DNA of 64,000 nucleotides. It comes from Alcanivorax nanhaiticus. Its GTDB lineage: Bacteria > Pseudomonadota > Gammaproteobacteria > Pseudomonadales > Alcanivoracaceae. The first letter of the stretch is position 1; each line of letters opens with the position of its first letter. A model generated the notes under the pieces. The model searched no databases and was not told the origin of the DNA. It saw only the letters and a program-made list of their open reading frames with translations. Where the stretch lies: NCBI RefSeq assembly GCF_000756665.1, contig NZ_ARXV01000005.1, positions 124,001-188,000 of the forward strand, written 5' to 3'. Below, piece by piece: positions 47,640-56,533 of this stretch. Position numbers and translations under genes: made by a program.

Positions 47640-48569
47640 TCAGGCGCGCTTGCCCGGAACGAATTCTTTAGTCATATACGGGGTCAGCAGACCGGTTTCC
47701 GGGTGCAGCAGCTTTTCCTTGTAATACTCAAGGTAGGCGCTGGTATCGTGATCGCTGGGATGAAAGTCCCGGCGGGCGTAATCCAGAATGTGCTTGATAG
47801 TGCTGCCGTAGACACCCTCTTTCGGGCCAGCCAACAGCGCGAGGCTTCGCCGTACATCCTTCCAGTAGCGCAGACTGATCAAATTCCGTGGTTTACGTAT
47901 TACCGGAATAGCAGAGGCGGCAACCGGTATCAGGAAAACGATAGTGAAAGCTGCCAGCACAAATCCACGCATACGCAGCGCGTAATCCCCGGACAACTCC
48001 TGGAATACGTCGTAGGCCACGTCCTTATGCTCGGACTCTTCCAGCATGTGCCACATCCACAGGGCTCGCTGCTTCTCATCCATGGACTCATAGAAGATGT
48101 CTTCATGCTTCATCATGTATTCCGCCAGCACCGCAGTGAAATGCTCAATACCCGCCATCAATGACAACTGCATGCGGTTGGAGAGTTTCTTGAAGCCATG
48201 CTCGAACACTTTGTCCGCAAGGAAGCGGTACAGGCCCACGGGAAAACGATGCTTCGCCAATACATCGTTGAATTCATTGTGCATCTTGGAGTGGATAGCT
48301 TCCTGGCCAATCAGGGCCGTGACCAGCCGCTTGAGCTCCGGATCTTTCACAAACTGCCGGTGGTAACGGGCAGTATCGATCACCAGATCCTCGCCAAACG
48401 TCAGAAAGATGGACAGAGCCTCAAAGTACGCTGACGCCAGCTCGGTGTTACGGAAAAACGTATCGTCCAGCTCCCGGGCATCGAACTGGAAATCCATATG
48501 CCGAATCGGCATCTCGTAGTTCTTCTGGGTACTTTTCGGCACATATTGATGAATCGTTGCAGTAGTCAT
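47640..48569 (-). CDS. PF10118 protein (ferritin-like di-iron pattern), copy 2
   Basis: A 309-residue paralogue of the protein at 34551-35471. The same motifs appear in the same order: GQEAIHSKMHNEF near residue 91, AGIEHFTAVL near 145, ESEHKDVAYDVF near 185, then a hydrophobic segment (VLAAFTIVFLIPVAASAIP). It is first in the operon with the SDR and FMO, 20 bases upstream of the SDR. The constant link with oxidoreductases in both copies points to a role in oxidising a hydrophobic substrate, but the reaction is unknown. The promoter shares the 12-mer CACTGTTACATT with the other copy's operon. Confidence 0.82.
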   Translation of the reverse strand: MTTATIHQYVPKSTQKNYEMPIRHMDFQFDARELDDTFFRNTELASAYFEALSIFLTFGEDLVIDTARYHRQFVKDPELKRLVTALIGQEAIHSKMHNEFNDVLAKHRFPVGLYRFLADKVFEHGFKKLSNRMQLSLMAGIEHFTAVLAEYMMKHEDIFYESMDEKQRALWMWHMLEESEHKDVAYDVFQELSGDYALRMRGFVLAAFTIVFLIPVAASAIPVIRKPRNLISLRYWKDVRRSLALLAGPKEGVYGSTIKHILDYARRDFHPSDHDTSAYLEYYKEKLLHPETGLLTPYMTKEFVPGKRA

Positions 48570-48624
48570 TGCGGCTCACCTATCCTCTAAAAGCCCACAG
48601 TCAGGGAGGCTCAAGCCTTCCGAT

Positions 48625-48645
48625 CACTGTTACATTGAATGGTGA
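48625..48645. promoter_or_regulatory. Shared promoter motif upstream of PF10118 copy 2
   Basis: CACTGTTACATT (48625-48636) is identical to 31834-31845, in opposite orientation relative to its gene. Here TGTTAC and GTGACA (48628-48647) also form an imperfect inverted repeat. Candidate binding site for a common regulator. The rest of 48570-48803 shows no gene. Confidence 0.45.
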
Positions 48646-48803
48646 CAACAATAAATCAAACGCTTGTTCGGATTCAATTCGGCTTTATGCCCCATTGCCG
48701 ACATCAAAGCAGCCCCTGAAAGGCTTGAAAAATGGGGGATCCGGGTAAGAATAAGGCCAGGAGGGAAAGGGTGGCCCGGAAAACCGAACCACCCGTTCAG
48801 ATT

Positions 48804-49355
48804 TCAGCTCTTTGTCCCCCAGAGACCACCCAGACTACTCAAGGCAGAAGAGGCCACACCCTCACCACCCAGAAAGCCCAGAATCTTGGGCGCAAACTGG
48901 CTGATCATGTCCGGGCTTAACCCCAGTGAACTGAACACTTTGCCCACCCCTTCAAGGCTGGAAATGTTGCCGAGCATGGAGCCCGCCATACCGCCATCGC
49001 CGCCCAGCAGCGAATCCAGTCCCGGCACCTTGGCAAGAATACCGCTGAACTGATCGGCAGACAGATTGTTCTTGGCCATGGCCAACAAGGCTCCCGCACC
49101 ACCGGCGGCCTGCTGCTTTGTTACTCCCAGATCTGTCGACAGACTATCAACCAGTGTCTGGGCTTCGCCACTCACCGCAATACCGCTATCCATGGTAGTG
49201 CTCGCCTTGTCCATGGTCTCACCCGCTTTCTGCGAGGCATCGTCCATGGCCGAGTTGGCGGAGTCCGTCATTTTCTTGAAATCAAAAGCCTGAGCCTGAC
49301 CACCGATTCCGAGAACCAGCACAGCACCCGACACCAATACCTGTAGCTTGTTCAT
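48804..49355 (-). CDS. DUF2780 family exported protein
   Basis: A 183-residue protein with a signal peptide (KLQVLVSGAVLVLGIGGQAQA), an Ala/Asp/Met-rich low-complexity segment, and the DUF2780 domain: GVTKQQAAGGAGALLAMAK, then GGDGGMAGSMLGN and a C-terminal GLSPDMISQFAPKILGFL. This family (VcgC/VcgE-like) is secreted and has no known function. ATG 49355 follows GGGAG; the frame extends 11 codons further but without a signal-peptide-like start. Confidence 0.85.
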   Translation of the reverse strand: MNKLQVLVSGAVLVLGIGGQAQAFDFKKMTDSANSAMDDASQKAGETMDKASTTMDSGIAVSGEAQTLVDSLSTDLGVTKQQAAGGAGALLAMAKNNLSADQFSGILAKVPGLDSLLGGDGGMAGSMLGNISSLEGVGKVFSSLGLSPDMISQFAPKILGFLGGEGVASSALSSLGGLWGTKS

Positions 49356-49449
49356 ACTCTCTCCCTGTAAATATAAATGACACACCAAGATTAGCAGGAA
49401 TACAGCCAGGCTTACTCGCTTCGACCAGCCTCAGCCTTCCAGCACCCAT

Positions 49450-50064
49450 TCAAGCATCCGGTACATTGTATTCAAAGCGCGGCAGATGCCACTGAAAGCG
49501 AATCGCTAACATCCGCACTGTAAACCCGGCAACAAGGGTAACCAGCACCGCCAGCCAGTCCGGCACCAGCCAATACAGCAACAACAGATACAGCACCGCA
49601 GCTCCCAGCGATACCACCGCATACAACTCTTTCTGGAAAACCAGCGGCACACGGTTGCAAAGCAGATCCCGAATCACCCCCCCAAACATACCAGTGATCA
49701 ACCCTGCCAACGCCGCCACGGGGGCCTCAAGTCCCATACCCAATGCCACCTTGGCTCCAATCACAGTAAAGGCGATCAGCCCCAGGGCATCCAGAGCCAG
49801 AAACAGGCCGCGCAGGCGAGACATCAGCGGCGCAATCCAGGTAGTAAGCAATGCCGCCAGAGTGGTGAGTAACAAATATTCCGGATGGGCTATCCAGGTG
49901 AGCGGATAATGGCCAAGCAGAATATCGCGTACCGAGCCACCGCCAAAGGCGGTAACCGTAGCGATCATCACCACTCCGAACAGATCCATCTTGAGACGCC
50001 CCGCCGCCAGTGCACCGGTCATGGCTTCTGCCGTGATACCGATCAGATAGAGGGCCAACAGCAT
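49450..50064 (-). CDS. UPF0126 / TRIC-like membrane protein (YicG family)
   Basis: A 204-residue inner-membrane protein made of two related halves of three helices each. The repeated signatures are FGGGSVRDILLGHYPLTW near residue 40 and GMFGGVIRDLLCNRVPLVF near 125, typical of UPF0126, which is related to trimeric intracellular cation channels. A transport role is likely but the ion or solute (glycine in some reports) is not settled. It is divergent from the third TonB receptor, whose Fur box lies between them. Confidence 0.88.
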   Translation of the reverse strand: MLLALYLIGITAEAMTGALAAGRLKMDLFGVVMIATVTAFGGGSVRDILLGHYPLTWIAHPEYLLLTTLAALLTTWIAPLMSRLRGLFLALDALGLIAFTVIGAKVALGMGLEAPVAALAGLITGMFGGVIRDLLCNRVPLVFQKELYAVVSLGAAVLYLLLLYWLVPDWLAVLVTLVAGFTVRMLAIRFQWHLPRFEYNVPDA

Positions 50065-50089
50065 TCAGTCTCTCCTGCCTTGAATTATT

Positions 50090-50108
50090 AATGGGAATCA
50101 TTATCATT
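50090..50108 (+). promoter_or_regulatory. Candidate Fur box
   Basis: ATGGGAATCATTATCATTC closely follows the Fur pattern AATGATAATCATTATCATT. It lies about 95 bases before the receptor start and 26 bases before the UPF0126 start codon on the other strand. Confidence 0.75.
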
Positions 50109-50203
50109 CTCGACCGACGTATTCGCCAGGCCCCCCCAGCCAACGTCATGCACTGGAGCCCTCACGGGCAGCCACCATTATGCAATCAAACTCCGGGGGA
50201 ACC

Positions 50204-52399
50204 ATGTACCACTTTCGTTTATCCCTGCTGACCACCGGCATTCTTCTTGCTGCCGGCCAGCTTCAGGCCGAAGATCTCACTTCAAGCGATACCGCGCACT
50301 CACTGGAGCAGATCCAGGTAAAGAGCAGCACCGTCGCTGATCACGATGCCAGCATGACCAGCGAAGGCAGTGAACGATACGGCAGCCGCGCCACCAACAC
50401 CGCAACGCGGATGGTGTTATCTCCACGGGAGACCCCGCAGTCTGTCTCCGTGATCAGCCGCCAGCAGATGGACGATTTCAATCTGGACAGCGTCGCCGAG
50501 GTCATGCAACGCACCCCCGGTGTTTCAGTGAAGGCCCAGGACACCGAGCGTTTGCAGCTGTTTGCACGCGGTTTCGAGATTACCAATTTTCTTTACGACG
50601 GCATGCCGTCTACCCGTATCAGCAGCCTGGGCAAACAGGCTGCCCTGTCGGATACGATTATCTACGACCGCATTGAAGTGCTACGTGGCGCAACCGGCTT
50701 GCTAAACGGTATCGGTAACCCGTCCGCTACCGTCAATCTGGTGCGCAAGAAGCCTACCCGGGATTTCTCAGGCCAGGTCGGCGCAGAGGTGAACAGCTGG
50801 GATGGCTATCGGGGGGAGCTGGACGCAGGGGGCTCGCTAATTGGCAGTGGCCGGATACGCGGCCGCTTCGTCAGCGCCTACGAACAAGGCGAATCGTTTC
50901 TCGATCACTACGAAAATGAAAAACAGGTGCTCTACGGAGTGGTGGAAGCCGACCTGTTCGATAGCACCTTGCTGACTGTGGGCATGGACTACATGGACTA
51001 TGATCCCATGGGCTCAACCTGGGGCAGTCTCCCTCTGTTTTACAGCGACGGCGGCATTGCCGATCTGGACCGGGATATCAACCCGGCTACCGACTGGAGC
51101 AGCTGGGCCCAGGATAGCCAGACGGTTTTCGTGAATCTGGAACACCAATTTGAGAATGGCTGGTACAGCAAGTTCTCCTATACGCTTCAGGAAAACAATT
51201 ATGACGCTGAACTCGCCTCCGCTGGTGGCGGACAGCTGAATCGGGATGGTAGTGGCAAGACCTTGTGGTCCGGCCGTTTCGTGGAGGACAAGACACAAGA
51301 CACCTTTGACCTCTATGCCAACGGCCCCTTTGCGTTGTTCGGCCGCCAGCATGAACTGGTTCTGGGCGCCAGCCACTCTAAAGCCGACAGGGATTACACC
51401 GGGCAATCCCCTGTCAGCATCAACAATGTCGTACCCAACCTGTTTAACTGGGACGGCAATATCCCCAAACCGAAATGGGCAGCCCCCAATACCGTGGAAG
51501 AACAAACCACAACGCAAACCAGTGTTTATGCTACCGCACGCTTCAAGCCCTCCGACGCACTTGCCATCATCGCCGGCGGCCAGGTGGTGGATTGGGAAAC
51601 CGAAACGCAAGGAATGAACTGGCAAGGCCCGCTTGATGAACATTTTGAAGAGAATGGCGAGGTGGTTCCCTACCTGGGCGTCATCTATGACCTCAACGAT
51701 CACCACTCGATTTATGCCAGTTACACCAGTATCTTCCAGCCGCAAACTGTCCGCGATGCCAACAACCAGATTCTTGATCCGGAAGAAGGCAACAGTATCG
51801 AAGCGGGCCTTAAGAGCGAGTTTAACGAAGGCCGTTTGAATACCACCGTGGCCATCTTCAGAACCAATCAGGACAATCTGGCAGAATCCACCGGGCAACC
51901 CATCACTGGCGGCCCGGCAAACTCCGTTGCCTACCGTGCAGTAGATGGCGCAGAAACCAACGGTTTCGAACTGGAAGCCGCCGGCGAGATCTTGCCGCAC
52001 TGGCAGGTTCAGGCCGGGTATACCTACCGCATTACAGAAGACCCGGATGGCGATGAAGTGAATACCACTTCACCGGAAGACATGGTTCGTATTGGCACGC
52101 AGTACCGCTTCCAGGGTGGTCTGCAGGGCCTGACCGTCGGTGCGGGATTATCCTGGCAGAACAAAACCTACGCCTTCGTCACTCGTCCCGGTGCCAGCGG
52201 CGATTTCAAGTTTGTTCAGGAGGCCTACACCCTGGTGGATCTGATGGCCCGTTATCAGGTCACTGAGGCCCTCGCCGTGGCAGCCAATGCGAGCAACCTG
52301 ACCGACGAAAAGTACTACAACAACCTGGGGTTCTATAACGGCGGGTACTACGGCGATGCCCGCAAATTCAGCCTATCACTGGATTACCGATTCCGCTGA
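50204..52399 (+). CDS. TonB-dependent siderophore receptor (FpvA/FoxA-like)
   Basis: A 731-residue outer-membrane receptor: signal peptide (ending LQA), plug with TPQSVSVISRQQMDDF and RIEVLRGATGLLNGIGNPSATVN, and a barrel ending in DYRFR. The GATGLL-G-G-NPSA plug is typical of receptors for ferric hydroxamates, pyoverdine-like or coprogen-type siderophores. ATG 50204 has GGGGGAA just upstream; the earlier ATG 50180 has no site. A Fur box is at 50090-50108. No siderophore synthesis genes are in the window, so it may take up foreign siderophores. Confidence 0.88.
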   Translation: MYHFRLSLLTTGILLAAGQLQAEDLTSSDTAHSLEQIQVKSSTVADHDASMTSEGSERYGSRATNTATRMVLSPRETPQSVSVISRQQMDDFNLDSVAEVMQRTPGVSVKAQDTERLQLFARGFEITNFLYDGMPSTRISSLGKQAALSDTIIYDRIEVLRGATGLLNGIGNPSATVNLVRKKPTRDFSGQVGAEVNSWDGYRGELDAGGSLIGSGRIRGRFVSAYEQGESFLDHYENEKQVLYGVVEADLFDSTLLTVGMDYMDYDPMGSTWGSLPLFYSDGGIADLDRDINPATDWSSWAQDSQTVFVNLEHQFENGWYSKFSYTLQENNYDAELASAGGGQLNRDGSGKTLWSGRFVEDKTQDTFDLYANGPFALFGRQHELVLGASHSKADRDYTGQSPVSINNVVPNLFNWDGNIPKPKWAAPNTVEEQTTTQTSVYATARFKPSDALAIIAGGQVVDWETETQGMNWQGPLDEHFEENGEVVPYLGVIYDLNDHHSIYASYTSIFQPQTVRDANNQILDPEEGNSIEAGLKSEFNEGRLNTTVAIFRTNQDNLAESTGQPITGGPANSVAYRAVDGAETNGFELEAAGEILPHWQVQAGYTYRITEDPDGDEVNTTSPEDMVRIGTQYRFQGGLQGLTVGAGLSWQNKTYAFVTRPGASGDFKFVQEAYTLVDLMARYQVTEALAVAANASNLTDEKYYNNLGFYNGGYYGDARKFSLSLDYRFR

Positions 52400-52432
52400 T
52401 CCTCAGCATCTCGGCTTTCTTTGCAACACTCG

Positions 52433-52449
52433 CCCCGGTCATGCCGGGG
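52433..52449 (+). terminator. Hairpin after the third receptor
   Basis: CCCCGG TCATG CCGGGG, 6-bp perfect stem 33 bases after the stop codon; no T-run. Confidence 0.45.
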
Positions 52450-52545
52450 TGCTGTTCACTTGGGCTTGTTAAACCTACCGAGGCACCTACACCTGGTCCT
52501 CATATCGAATGGTAGCCAAAGAATAAGGGGGCGCTTGGCCGGTGC

Positions 52546-52571
52546 TGTAGGAGCGGCGGTTCCGCCGCGAT
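52546..52571. repeat. REP half next to the CvfB-like gene
   Basis: A REP palindrome (starts TGTAGGAGCGGCGG, ends GCCGCGAT) of the same family as 1698-1723. A truncated inverted partner (GGTATCGTGGTCAGG) runs up to the stop codon of the next gene at 52605. Confidence 0.7.
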
Positions 52572-52604
52572 GTGCCGAGCCAGGATTGAAGCACGGTATC
52601 GTGG

Positions 52605-53444
52605 TCAGGCCAGGCGGATACGGTCTTTCTCGATCACGATCTTGCGAGCCTTGTAGAGACCACCTATAGCCTGCTTGAAGGCGTTCTTGCTGCAGCGAAA
52701 GGCATCAAAAATGGCATCCGGCGCACTCTTGTCTCCCAGCGGCAGCTCTCCGCCAGCCTGTTCAAGGGCGGCCAGGATCTGCTCACTGAGCGCATCGCTC
52801 TTGGCCGCCCCCGGGGCATTCAGTGACAGGCTCAGCTTGCCGTCCTCGCGCAGGCGTTGCACGTAACCAGTAACACGCTGCCCGTGCTTGAGAGGGGCAC
52901 GAAGTTCCTTGCGAGCAATCATGCCCCAGTAGCGATTGTTGACCACCATCTTCCAGCCCAGATCGGTTTCCCTTGCCGCAATCAAGGACACTTCATCGCC
53001 TTGCTGGAATTCATTGCAGGTGTCCTTCATGAAGCGATCCAGTTTTGCACTGGCCAGCAACCGCCCTTCCCGATCCGTGGTCACAATCACCAAGGCTCGG
53101 CCACCCGGTCGCAGCGGACCGGTCTGTTCCGCGAAAGGCAGCAACAAATCCTTGGGCATGCCCCAGTCCAGAAAAGCGCCCAGCTTGCTGGTGGAGACCA
53201 CGCCAAGACTGGCCACTTCACCACGCTGAACTTTGGGAGCCTTCACGGAGGCCATGGTGCTGCCCTGACCATCGTTATAGAGCGTAACCAACACGCTATC
53301 ACCAGGCTGGAGGTCTCCGGCCTCGCGACTCGGTAACAACACATCGCCCAGGCTACCGCCATCCAGCAGCAACCCATTGCGTACCGCCCGAATCACTTCC
53401 AGCGAATAACGACGCCCCAGCGTCAAAGAGGAAGAAGCCGTCAT
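52605..53444 (-). CDS. CvfB/YitL-like S1-domain RNA-binding protein
   Basis: A 279-residue protein made of S1-like OB domains (about residues 5-65, 72-130, 145-205) and a C-terminal winged-helix-like domain (GDKSAPDAIFDAFRCSKNAFKQAIGGLYKARKI is the region; key words DAIFDAF and FKQAIGGL). This is the layout of CvfB, an RNA-binding regulator in Gram-positive bacteria, and of its proteobacterial homologues. Its role here is not known. It is the downstream end of a run of minus-strand genes. Confidence 0.85.
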   Translation of the reverse strand: MTASSSLTLGRRYSLEVIRAVRNGLLLDGGSLGDVLLPSREAGDLQPGDSVLVTLYNDGQGSTMASVKAPKVQRGEVASLGVVSTSKLGAFLDWGMPKDLLLPFAEQTGPLRPGGRALVIVTTDREGRLLASAKLDRFMKDTCNEFQQGDEVSLIAARETDLGWKMVVNNRYWGMIARKELRAPLKHGQRVTGYVQRLREDGKLSLSLNAPGAAKSDALSEQILAALEQAGGELPLGDKSAPDAIFDAFRCSKNAFKQAIGGLYKARKIVIEKDRIRLA

Positions 53445-53565
53445 ATCGACACCTGTTTGCTGGATGAAGACCGGCCTGCTCCGGCCAGAGTCGCGGGAAC
53501 AAGGCTTGAGGATTCCCTGGCCTCAACCAGGTAGTTACGGGCTGCGTGTTGCATGCTGCGGCTCA

Positions 53566-54102
53566 TTACCACATCAGATCATCGGGGATCGGGAAATCCT
53601 TGTAGGGATCATCTTCATCCACATCCTGACTGCCCCGCTCGTTCAGCAACAGCACCGCCTTTTCATCACGCTGGCGAATTTTCTCCGCCACCACCGTGGG
53701 CACCAGCTCAAAGCTATCGCCCAGAGCCACGATGGCGATCTGTCCGCGCTCCAACTGTTGCTGCTGTTTCGGCGTAACCCAGGCTTTCTTGATCTTCTTG
53801 TCCTGCACGAACTGATACGCCACATCACCCTGACCGCTATCAATCCGGCTCTGCTCAATCATTTGCTTGATCTGGGCAGCGATTTCCTTCCTCTCACGCT
53901 CTGCCTTGCGCTGGGCTTCCAGCTGTCGATCCGCTTCCGCCTTTTCTTCACGCAATCGACGGGCCCGTTCAGCGGGCTCCTCCAGCTCGATTTCGCCACG
54001 CTTGGCCTTGTTGGCGTCTTCGCGTTTCTGCTGCTTGGCCCGGCGCGCCTTTTTCTGGTCCGCCAGACCGGCTTTCATCAGTTGTTCCTGCAAGGAGCTC
54101 AT
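53566..54102 (-). CDS. DUF2058 family protein (YaiL-like)
   Basis: A 178-residue, highly charged protein. Residues 1-90 form a long Lys/Arg/Glu/Ala coiled coil (MSSLQEQLMKAGLADQKKAR start); the C-terminal half has DVAYQFVQDKKIKKAWVT and the acidic tail DEDDPYKDFPIPDDLMW, both typical of DUF2058. The family is thought to associate with nucleoprotein complexes, but no function is established. GAGGGATGCC precedes the ATG. Confidence 0.88.
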   Translation of the reverse strand: MSSLQEQLMKAGLADQKKARRAKQQKREDANKAKRGEIELEEPAERARRLREEKAEADRQLEAQRKAERERKEIAAQIKQMIEQSRIDSGQGDVAYQFVQDKKIKKAWVTPKQQQQLERGQIAIVALGDSFELVPTVVAEKIRQRDEKAVLLLNERGSQDVDEDDPYKDFPIPDDLMW

Positions 54103-54199
54103 GGCATCCCTCTATCGAAGCGTTAACACAATTTATCCAGACGAGATCTCCGCCGAGCACATCGACCGCTGGCAGAGACAGTCTTTCGTCTAGCCAGCC

Positions 54200-54724
54200 C
54201 TACGGTCTTGTCAGGGGCGTTGCCGGCGGCGCTCCCAGCAATGGCTGCGCCCGACGGAAGCGAACGTCGTAACCCGGCTGCCACGGGAACACCCCTTTGG
54301 GATCAGGCCACACCATCTGCAAGGCAGGATAAGGTGCAGGCAAGCTCTGGTAAAACCAGTTGGCGAAGCCCAGATATTCCTTGTAGTGCGGGAAAGCGAC
54401 CGGGAGAAACATGACTTCCAGACCGTCCGCGATATCGCTGTACAACCGGTAGGGCTGATAGGGCTTGTTCAAACCACGAATACGTACCGCAGCACTATCA
54501 AGCAGGCGGCTGGCCAGTGCATCTTTGAGCCCCACTACGATTAATTCCGGGTGATTCAGGTTGAGAAAATGTCCAACACTGAAGGTATAACCGGGCTGGC
54601 CGTCACCGCCAGCAACGGCAAAGTGATGCCAGCCCTTGCGCTGGATATCACCAAGCAGAGCTTCATCCTCCGCATCCTCCGGGGCCGGATAGCGGAACTT
54701 GGCAGGCATTTCTTCGAGAAACAT
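54200..54724 (-). CDS. DUF4262 family protein
   Basis: A 174-residue cytoplasmic protein with the DUF4262 pattern: KGWHHFAVAGG, PGYTFSVGHFLNLNHPELIVVGL and a C-terminal PALQMVWPDPKGVFPWQPGY. No function is known. It is followed on the same strand by the DUF2058 gene after 97 bases. Confidence 0.82.
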   Translation of the reverse strand: MFLEEMPAKFRYPAPEDAEDEALLGDIQRKGWHHFAVAGGDGQPGYTFSVGHFLNLNHPELIVVGLKDALASRLLDSAAVRIRGLNKPYQPYRLYSDIADGLEVMFLPVAFPHYKEYLGFANWFYQSLPAPYPALQMVWPDPKGVFPWQPGYDVRFRRAQPLLGAPPATPLTRP

Positions 54725-54861
54725 GGGTCAGTCTGACTCCGTGGGGCTGGTACCCAAGGGGGATTGAGTGTGTCCAGTTTAGCAGAAAAAAACCTCAACT
54801 TGGCGTCCCTGCACACAGCTGGGCTACACTGCTGGACACAGCCTCTGCCCCAGGATTGATC

Positions 54862-55602
54862 ATGAAACGAAGCCTTGCTGCCACCTTCGCCCTGTTCGCC
54901 AGCACCGCCTTGCACGCTGCTCCCGGTTTATCCATCTATGGCGGGGGCTACAACTGGAATTCTGACTTCAATGGCACCCTCTCATCCGGTGGTGCCAGCA
55001 TTGATGTAGAGGAGGACCTGGGCATGGGCAAGGCGGATCAGAGCGTGATCTGGCTTGGTCTGGAGCACCCGGTTCCTCTGATTCCCAATGTCCGTGTTCG
55101 CTATTTTGACCTGTATGAGTCTGCCAGCAACCGTCTGCAACGCAGCTTCGTGTTCGACGATCAGGTGTTCGTTGCCAGCAACCGGGTCGATAGCGAACTG
55201 GAACTGGAAATGCTGGAGGGAACCCTCTATTACACGCCTATCGACACCAACCTGAAACTGGATGTGGGCGTGACCATCCGTCATGTCGATGGCTTTGTAC
55301 GTCTCAGCAGTGTGATTGCCGATTCACGCTTGAATATTGATGAAGTGTTACCGCTGGCGCATGGCGCTGCGCGCATGGAAATTCCCGGCACCGGGGCCTA
55401 TGTGGGCGGGGAATTGAACGCCATCAAATACAATGGCTCGTCCATGAGTGACTACAATGTTCGCGTGGGCTGGCGTTCGGATTTCCTGCTCGGCGTAGAA
55501 GTGGGTTACAGCCAGATCAACCTGAATCTGGACGATGTCAGCCTGCTGACCACTGACCTGGATATGGGCGGCCCTTATCTGGCGTTATCACTGGGCTTCT
55601 GA
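54862..55602 (+). CDS. Outer-membrane beta-barrel protein (TIGR04219 family)
   Basis: A 246-residue exported protein: signal peptide (MKRSLAATFALFASTALHA), then alternating strands typical of a small barrel, with IYGGGYNW near the N-terminus, VRVRYFDLYES, and a C-terminal strand ending LALSLGF, the aromatic end used by the Bam complex. Function unknown. AGGA lies 6 bases before ATG 54862. Its 3' end overlaps the convergent acyltransferase gene by 15 bases. Confidence 0.85.
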   Translation: MKRSLAATFALFASTALHAAPGLSIYGGGYNWNSDFNGTLSSGGASIDVEEDLGMGKADQSVIWLGLEHPVPLIPNVRVRYFDLYESASNRLQRSFVFDDQVFVASNRVDSELELEMLEGTLYYTPIDTNLKLDVGVTIRHVDGFVRLSSVIADSRLNIDEVLPLAHGAARMEIPGTGAYVGGELNAIKYNGSSMSDYNVRVGWRSDFLLGVEVGYSQINLNLDDVSLLTTDLDMGGPYLALSLGF

Positions 55603-56481
55603 TCCCTTCAACTCATGTTTGAGGTCGGTGATTCTCTGGTCTTTCTCGGTCCAGAGATCACTGACCCACTGCTGGACTTCGCCCCGGAAAACGGGATCGT
55701 CTTGATAGTCACTGCGCCACAGGGCAGGCTCCAGAGGTCGGGTTTTCACATCAACAATGACCCGTTCCACCTTGCCACTCAACAGGTCCCAGAACCCTGG
55801 AGGCGAGCTTCCCGGATAGACAATCGTCACATCCAGCAACGCATCCAGATTCTCCCCCAGTGCCGCCATCACGAAAGCCACTCCTCCGGCTTTGGGATTC
55901 AGCAGATGACCATAAGGCGATTGCTGGGCCTGATGCTTTGCCGGGGTAAACCGGGTGCCTTCGAGAAAGTTCACCACCGTCACCGGGATGCCCTGGAATT
56001 TCTCGCAGGCACGACGGGTAATCTCCAGATCTTTTCCCTTCAGCTCTGGGTGCTTGTTCAGCACCGCCTTGCTGTAGCGTTTCATAAACGGGTAATCCAG
56101 CGCCCAGAACGCCAGCCCAAGAAACGGCACCCAGATCAGCTCCTTTTTGAGGAAGAACTTGAAGTAGGGCGTCTTGCGATTGAAGGTTTCCACCAGCGCG
56201 GGAATATCCACCCAGGACTGGTGGTTGCTGACCACCAGATAGGAGGTGTCCTGACGCAAGTTTTCCACCCCACGAATATCCCAGCCGGTCGGTGTCATCA
56301 GGGCAAAGATAGCCTTGCAGATTTCTGCCCAGGTCTCGGCAATCCACATGACCACTCTGGAACAGAGTTGTCGCCATCCCTTTCCGGGCATCAGCTTCAG
56401 TAGCGCCACGATCATCATTGGGCCGATCAATACCAACGTATTAACCAGCAACAGCAAGACTGTTGTGACGCCCCGAATCAT
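55588..56481 (-). CDS. Lysophosphatidic acid acyltransferase-like protein (PlsC superfamily, YihG type)
   Basis: A 297-residue membrane-bound acyltransferase. The N-terminus is a membrane helix (GVTTVLLLLVNTLVLIGPMM); catalytic motif NHQSWVD (H-x4-D) is near residue 87, PFLGLAFWALDYPFMKR is the second block and FLEGTRFTPAK (EGTR) the third. It transfers an acyl chain to a lysophospholipid or related acceptor. Length and FWALDYPFMKR favour the YihG group over PlsC proper. It is 52 bases downstream of... no closer gene on its strand than parC, which lies beyond its 3' side's opposite end; it appears to be transcribed alone. Confidence 0.87.
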   Translation of the reverse strand: MIRGVTTVLLLLVNTLVLIGPMMIVALLKLMPGKGWRQLCSRVVMWIAETWAEICKAIFALMTPTGWDIRGVENLRQDTSYLVVSNHQSWVDIPALVETFNRKTPYFKFFLKKELIWVPFLGLAFWALDYPFMKRYSKAVLNKHPELKGKDLEITRRACEKFQGIPVTVVNFLEGTRFTPAKHQAQQSPYGHLLNPKAGGVAFVMAALGENLDALLDVTIVYPGSSPPGFWDLLSGKVERVIVDVKTRPLEPALWRSDYQDDPVFRGEVQQWVSDLWTEKDQRITDLKHELKGSEAQ

Positions 56482-56533
56482 GCCTTTTCCTCATCCCTTC
56501 CAAGCCATTAACTGAAGTACTGCCAGGCAGTGC

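Noticed and set aside
29254..52399. A siderophore biosynthesis cluster around the three iron receptors
   Set aside because: No synthetase, NIS or decarboxylase/monooxygenase genes of such pathways are present; the receptors are separate units.
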